Assembly (NCBI GenBank): GCA_944324175.1
Contig: CALUVH010000003.1
Span: 34,723-98,722 of the forward strand
Source of the DNA: Candidatus Gastranaerophilales bacterium
Lineage (GTDB): Bacteria; Cyanobacteriota; Vampirovibrionia; Gastranaerophilales; Gastranaerophilaceae
Direction: 5' to 3'
DNA length: 64,000 nucleotides
Shown: positions 61,381-64,000 of the stretch, in pieces
Layout of the letters: each line of letters begins with the position of its first letter
How positions within the stretch are numbered: position 1 is the stretch's first letter
Made by a program: the position numbers and the translations under genes
Notes under the pieces: generated by a model
Database searches by the model: none
The model's input: only the letters and a program-made list of their open reading frames with translations
Told to the model about the DNA's origin: nothing

Positions 61381-62733
61381 ATGAAAAAGATAATTTTATC
61401 AATATTAATAACTGCGATTTCAGTGAATTTGTCTTACGCGTCGGACTTTCACAAAGTGCTGAAAGTCGTTGATGGCAATACTGTCTATGTCGATTTTAAC
61501 GACAATGCCTTACCTGAGCAAAATGAAAAAGTTCGCAAAAAAAATTATGTGGTAAAGCCAGATTTCAAAACGGTGAATTTGAGTTTATATTATATTGACG
61601 GTTATAAATACCAAACACCTTCGGACAGGGCTAGGACTAATGCTGCAAAAGCCTTGATCAATGAAATACAAAATGCAAAAGAAAGTATTTACTTTGCTAT
61701 ATACGGAATAGCCAGACAACCTGAAATTGAAAATGCCCTTATTGGTGCTAAAAACAGGGGGGTAGAAGTAAAAGGAGTCGTAGACATGACTCAAAATAAC
61801 CAAAATATATATTCAGGAACTGATAATTTTGTTAAAAAAATAGGCGATGTTCACAATGACTATGAAATAGCAGACAAAAATGTCAGAGATGATTTTGATA
61901 AGGAATTTGATATCACAGCAGCGATAATGCATAATAAATTTTTTATATTTGACAACAAAAAAGTATTTACTGGTTCCACCAATATAAGCAATTCAGGTAT
62001 TGGCGGATACAATACAAATGTCAATATCTTAATTAATTCACCAGAAGTCGCCAAACTTTATACTCAAGAATTTGAACAAATGTATGACTTGAAATTCCAC
62101 ACAATAAAATCAGAAATAACTAACAACAAAAATATCCAATTGGATTACAATACAAAAATTTCTGTGTTTTTTGCTCCTAAAAATAGGGTATTTGCTAATG
62201 AATTGCATCATATACTTAAATCAGCACAAAAAACAATTTATGTAGAAATGTTCTATCTTACAAATAAATATTTAATAAATGATTTAATTTCTGCCAAACA
62301 AAGGGGGGTTGATGTAAAAGTCATACTAGATGCTTCAAGTGCAGCCAATGAGTTTTCAGCTCACCATAGACTACGCGCTTTTGGAATACCTGTGAAAATC
62401 GAAAATTGGGGCGGAAAAATGCACACAAAAGCCGCTATTATAGATGATAAATACTACATTATAGGTTCAATGAATTGGACTGGTAAAGCAGAATTCCATA
62501 ATGATGAAAACCTTTTGATAATAGAAAATTCTGCTCTTGCACAGAATGCAATTAAACATTTTGTACATTTATGGAAGATAATCCCCAATAAATATTTATA
62601 TGAAATTCCAAAAGCAGAAGGAAAAGACTCGAAATATTCTTGTTTCGACGGATTAGATAATGACCACGATGGGAAAATTGATTTACTAGATGAAGATTGT
62701 AGGAACTGCTGCAAATCAAAAAGAATTAAATAA
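61381..62733 (+). CDS. Secreted phospholipase-D-like protein B with SNase-like N-terminal remnant
   Basis: The 450-residue paralogue of protein A has an almost identical signal peptide. After it comes FHKVLKVVDGNTVYVDFND, which matches the first strands of a staphylococcal-nuclease (thermonuclease) domain but breaks off after about 25 residues. Then follow two PLD domains, both with complete motifs, HNKFFIFD and HTKAAIID, each followed by GSTN or GSMNWT. The C-terminus has the same Cys-flanked Asp/Asn loop (CFDGLDNDHDGKIDLLDEDC). The two intact HKD motifs predict activity. It overlaps the convergent PP-loop gene B by 18 bases. Confidence 0.8.
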   Translation: MKKIILSILITAISVNLSYASDFHKVLKVVDGNTVYVDFNDNALPEQNEKVRKKNYVVKPDFKTVNLSLYYIDGYKYQTPSDRARTNAAKALINEIQNAKESIYFAIYGIARQPEIENALIGAKNRGVEVKGVVDMTQNNQNIYSGTDNFVKKIGDVHNDYEIADKNVRDDFDKEFDITAAIMHNKFFIFDNKKVFTGSTNISNSGIGGYNTNVNILINSPEVAKLYTQEFEQMYDLKFHTIKSEITNNKNIQLDYNTKISVFFAPKNRVFANELHHILKSAQKTIYVEMFYLTNKYLINDLISAKQRGVDVKVILDASSAANEFSAHHRLRAFGIPVKIENWGGKMHTKAAIIDDKYYIIGSMNWTGKAEFHNDENLLIIENSALAQNAIKHFVHLWKIIPNKYLYEIPKAEGKDSKYSCFDGLDNDHDGKIDLLDEDCRNCCKSKRIK

Positions 62734-63510
62734 TGTTGTAGATAAATTTTTGTTATGCTTATTTTCTTGCGACTTTTGATAGTTCTCTTTAATTATCTTA
62801 ATATTTTCTGGTTTTATCATATCCCTTAGTGAATAATCCATATTAAACCCCATCCGTCCGCTTTTTATTTCTTTACAGTCGTTATACTCATATTCCATAG
62901 CTCTTTTGTACAAATCAGGATGATTTTCATACAATCTTAACCAATCCATACACGATTGGTAAAAGCAAAAATAACACCCTGAGCGTTTTCTCCATTTATA
63001 ATAATCTGATATCCCTATACCTGCATTTTTTAAAATATTTTCAACATCATTTTTATAAATATTATTTTCAACAAAGGGGAAAATTTCTATTAAATAGGGA
63101 TTTTGTCCAGCAGCACTTATTCTAAAAATTTCATCATTTCTTATGCCCAGATATAATTTAATTATTGTATAGTTATGCATAAATCTGAGCATTTTCACAT
63201 AATTATTCAATGAATTGTTTTTTAAAAGTCCTGTACACCACCTATGTTTATGAGAAGGTAGAAAGTTGGTAGTAGCAAGAATATCTTCAAAACTTCTTTT
63301 AGGTTTCAGTCTAGTGATTGGTTTGTTCAAAAATAGCTCAATTTTATTTAAGTATTCGTAAGTCTCAGGAATTTCGTGTTCGGTATCACAAAAAACAAGC
63401 TCCAGTTTTTCAAAAATTTCAGGCATATTCTCACGCATAAAAAATGCCAACGCAGTGGAATCCTTTCCACCGCTCAAGCTCAAAATATGATATTCTTTTT
63501 TTTTGTTCAT
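62716..63510 (-). CDS. PP-loop / PAPS-reductase-like protein B
   Basis: The 264-residue paralogue of the product at 60343 has the same SGGKDST loop, then HKHRWCT, GIRNDEIFR and SGCYFCFYQSCMDW. The body differs widely from A in the specificity-determining middle, while the Cys motifs are kept. GGAGAG precedes ATG 63510, and the frame is open upstream to a TTG at 63618. It forms the second convergent pair with PLD gene B. Different substrates for A and B are plausible but unproven. Confidence 0.8.
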   Translation of the reverse strand: MNKKKEYHILSLSGGKDSTALAFFMRENMPEIFEKLELVFCDTEHEIPETYEYLNKIELFLNKPITRLKPKRSFEDILATTNFLPSHKHRWCTGLLKNNSLNNYVKMLRFMHNYTIIKLYLGIRNDEIFRISAAGQNPYLIEIFPFVENNIYKNDVENILKNAGIGISDYYKWRKRSGCYFCFYQSCMDWLRLYENHPDLYKRAMEYEYNDCKEIKSGRMGFNMDYSLRDMIKPENIKIIKENYQKSQENKHNKNLSTTLFNSF

Positions 63511-63670
63511 TTTCTCTCCTTTATTACAAATTATTTTCAAACTCCGACATTCTCCCCCCAAGCAAAATGTCAAAGCACAGCAAAGTATCAGCTTCACTGT
63601 GCATAAAAATTTATTCAACTACTTCCCTGCAAACGCTTAAAAAATCATCTTCGGATTTTAGCTTAACAAG
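63412..63670 (-). repeat. Direct repeat copy 2 (leader and 5' end of PP-loop gene B)
   Basis: Second copy of the repeat at 61039-61297, offset 2373 bases. It includes a hairpin with arms CACAG and CTGTG in the leader. Confidence 0.9.
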
Positions 63671-63893
63671 AGATGTATAACTTATACTATTATTTACTAT
63701 AATCAAGAATTTATTGAGGTTTTTAATTATTTTTTAATTTTTGTGCAGATACGGTTGAACTTCCAGAGTCTCCATAAGTAATATTACGAAATGTAAAAAA
63801 GATGAAAAATAAAAAGAAATCAGTAAAGAAAAGCACAAATAAAGCCGTAGGAATATAAAGAATGAAATGCATTCATAGCAAGGTGTGTGAAGG
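63671..63893. other. Intergenic region without recognisable features
   Basis: AT-rich sequence of 223 bases, upstream of the PP-loop gene B leader and before the last partial gene. I see no ORF, hairpin or RNA gene. AAGGTG at about 63881-63886 may be the ribosome site of the next gene. Confidence 0.4.
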
Positions 63894-64000
63894 ATGGGTG
63901 AATACAATATCCAACAGCAAAAAATAATAAGCCAGTATCGTCAGGCGAATAATCTAGGTTTCGTCATCACAGATGAGGAAGTCGTATCCATCATGCAAAA
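63894..64000 (+). CDS. Partial hypothetical protein at window end
   Basis: ATG 63894 opens a frame to the end of the window, encoding MGEYNIQQQKIISQYR and 19 more residues. AAGGTG lies about 8 bases upstream. The Gln-rich start resembles N-termini of long surface or structural proteins, but too little is visible to identify it. Confidence 0.5.
   Translation, partial: MGEYNIQQQKIISQYRQANNLGFVITDEEVVSIMQ

Noticed and set aside
59128..63510. Reading the PLD/PP-loop modules as a standard Dnd phosphorothioation system
   Set aside because: DndB, DndD, DndE and a cysteine desulfurase are absent, and the PLD partner carries a signal peptide, so the canonical system is not supported.

Overview
The window is an AT-rich bacterial chromosome segment. 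It most resembles the gut, non-photosynthetic relatives of Cyanobacteria (Melainabacteria / Vampirovibrionia, order Gastranaerophilales); this assignment is inference. Supporting points are atpD-atpC as a separate two-gene unit (the cyanobacterial arrangement), a NrtR-type Nudix regulator, prepilin-like proteins with an AFTLAE N-terminus, and several unrecognised membrane proteins with Asn/Gln-rich N-termini and short F-x-G motifs. A family 9 (heptosyltransferase-type) glycosyltransferase points to an outer membrane. A fermentative anaerobe is suggested by ADP-forming acetyl-CoA synthetase, the two-subunit iron-sulfur serine dehydratase, the Rex redox repressor and two GGGtGRT-associated genes. 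The standard code is used. I saw no rRNA, tRNA, CRISPR array, transposase or reverse transcriptase.

Layout. 0-9.7 kb: a soluble FlhA-like (FHIPEP) C-terminal domain protein cut by the window edge, a GH77 4-alpha-glucanotransferase, lineage-type hypotheticals, a small radical SAM protein and ADP-forming acetyl-CoA synthetase. 9.7-19 kb: rpsP with a structured leader, atpDC, a split chromate transporter, comM, a glycosyltransferase, and the nudix/secG/tcdA/SDR operon. 19-30.6 kb: a transglycosylase-like protein, two paralogous long pilin-like genes with duplicated upstream regions, and between them mnmE, a TPR protein, dapB, a PC4-like protein and priA. The first pilin ends in a GC-rich, NNC-codon tail that looks like the variable region of a diversity-generating retroelement, followed by a GC-rich hairpin island. 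30.6-41.4 kb: nadBC, two membrane hypotheticals, purSQL with a shortened PurL, a HEAT protein, queC, DUF366, a SPOR protein and surE. 41.4-54.7 kb: sdaAB/sdaAA, coaX, rex, pdxJ, murT, YtxH/DUF948 genes, the GGGtGRT pair, a HELGH membrane protein, nagZ and an aquaporin. 54.7-58.2 kb: pgeF, a MurF-like ligase, a YkgJ-type protein and a flavin reductase. 58.2-63.5 kb: an HD hydrolase, then two tandem copies of an unusual module in which a secreted phospholipase-D-like protein is convergent with a DndC/PAPS-reductase-like PP-loop protein.

Regulation. Many genes have a TATAAT-like -10 box ending only 6-7 bases before the start codon, often with a TTG-type -35 box 17 bases further upstream, and no Shine-Dalgarno sequence. 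This predicts leaderless mRNAs. Other genes carry ordinary AGGAG sites, so both modes appear to coexist.

Best candidates for something new are the NNC-rich pilin tail with its hairpin island, the tandem PLD/PP-loop modules, the leaderless promoter class, the membrane-free FlhA-like protein, the rpsP leader and the poly-G tract in a small leader ORF.
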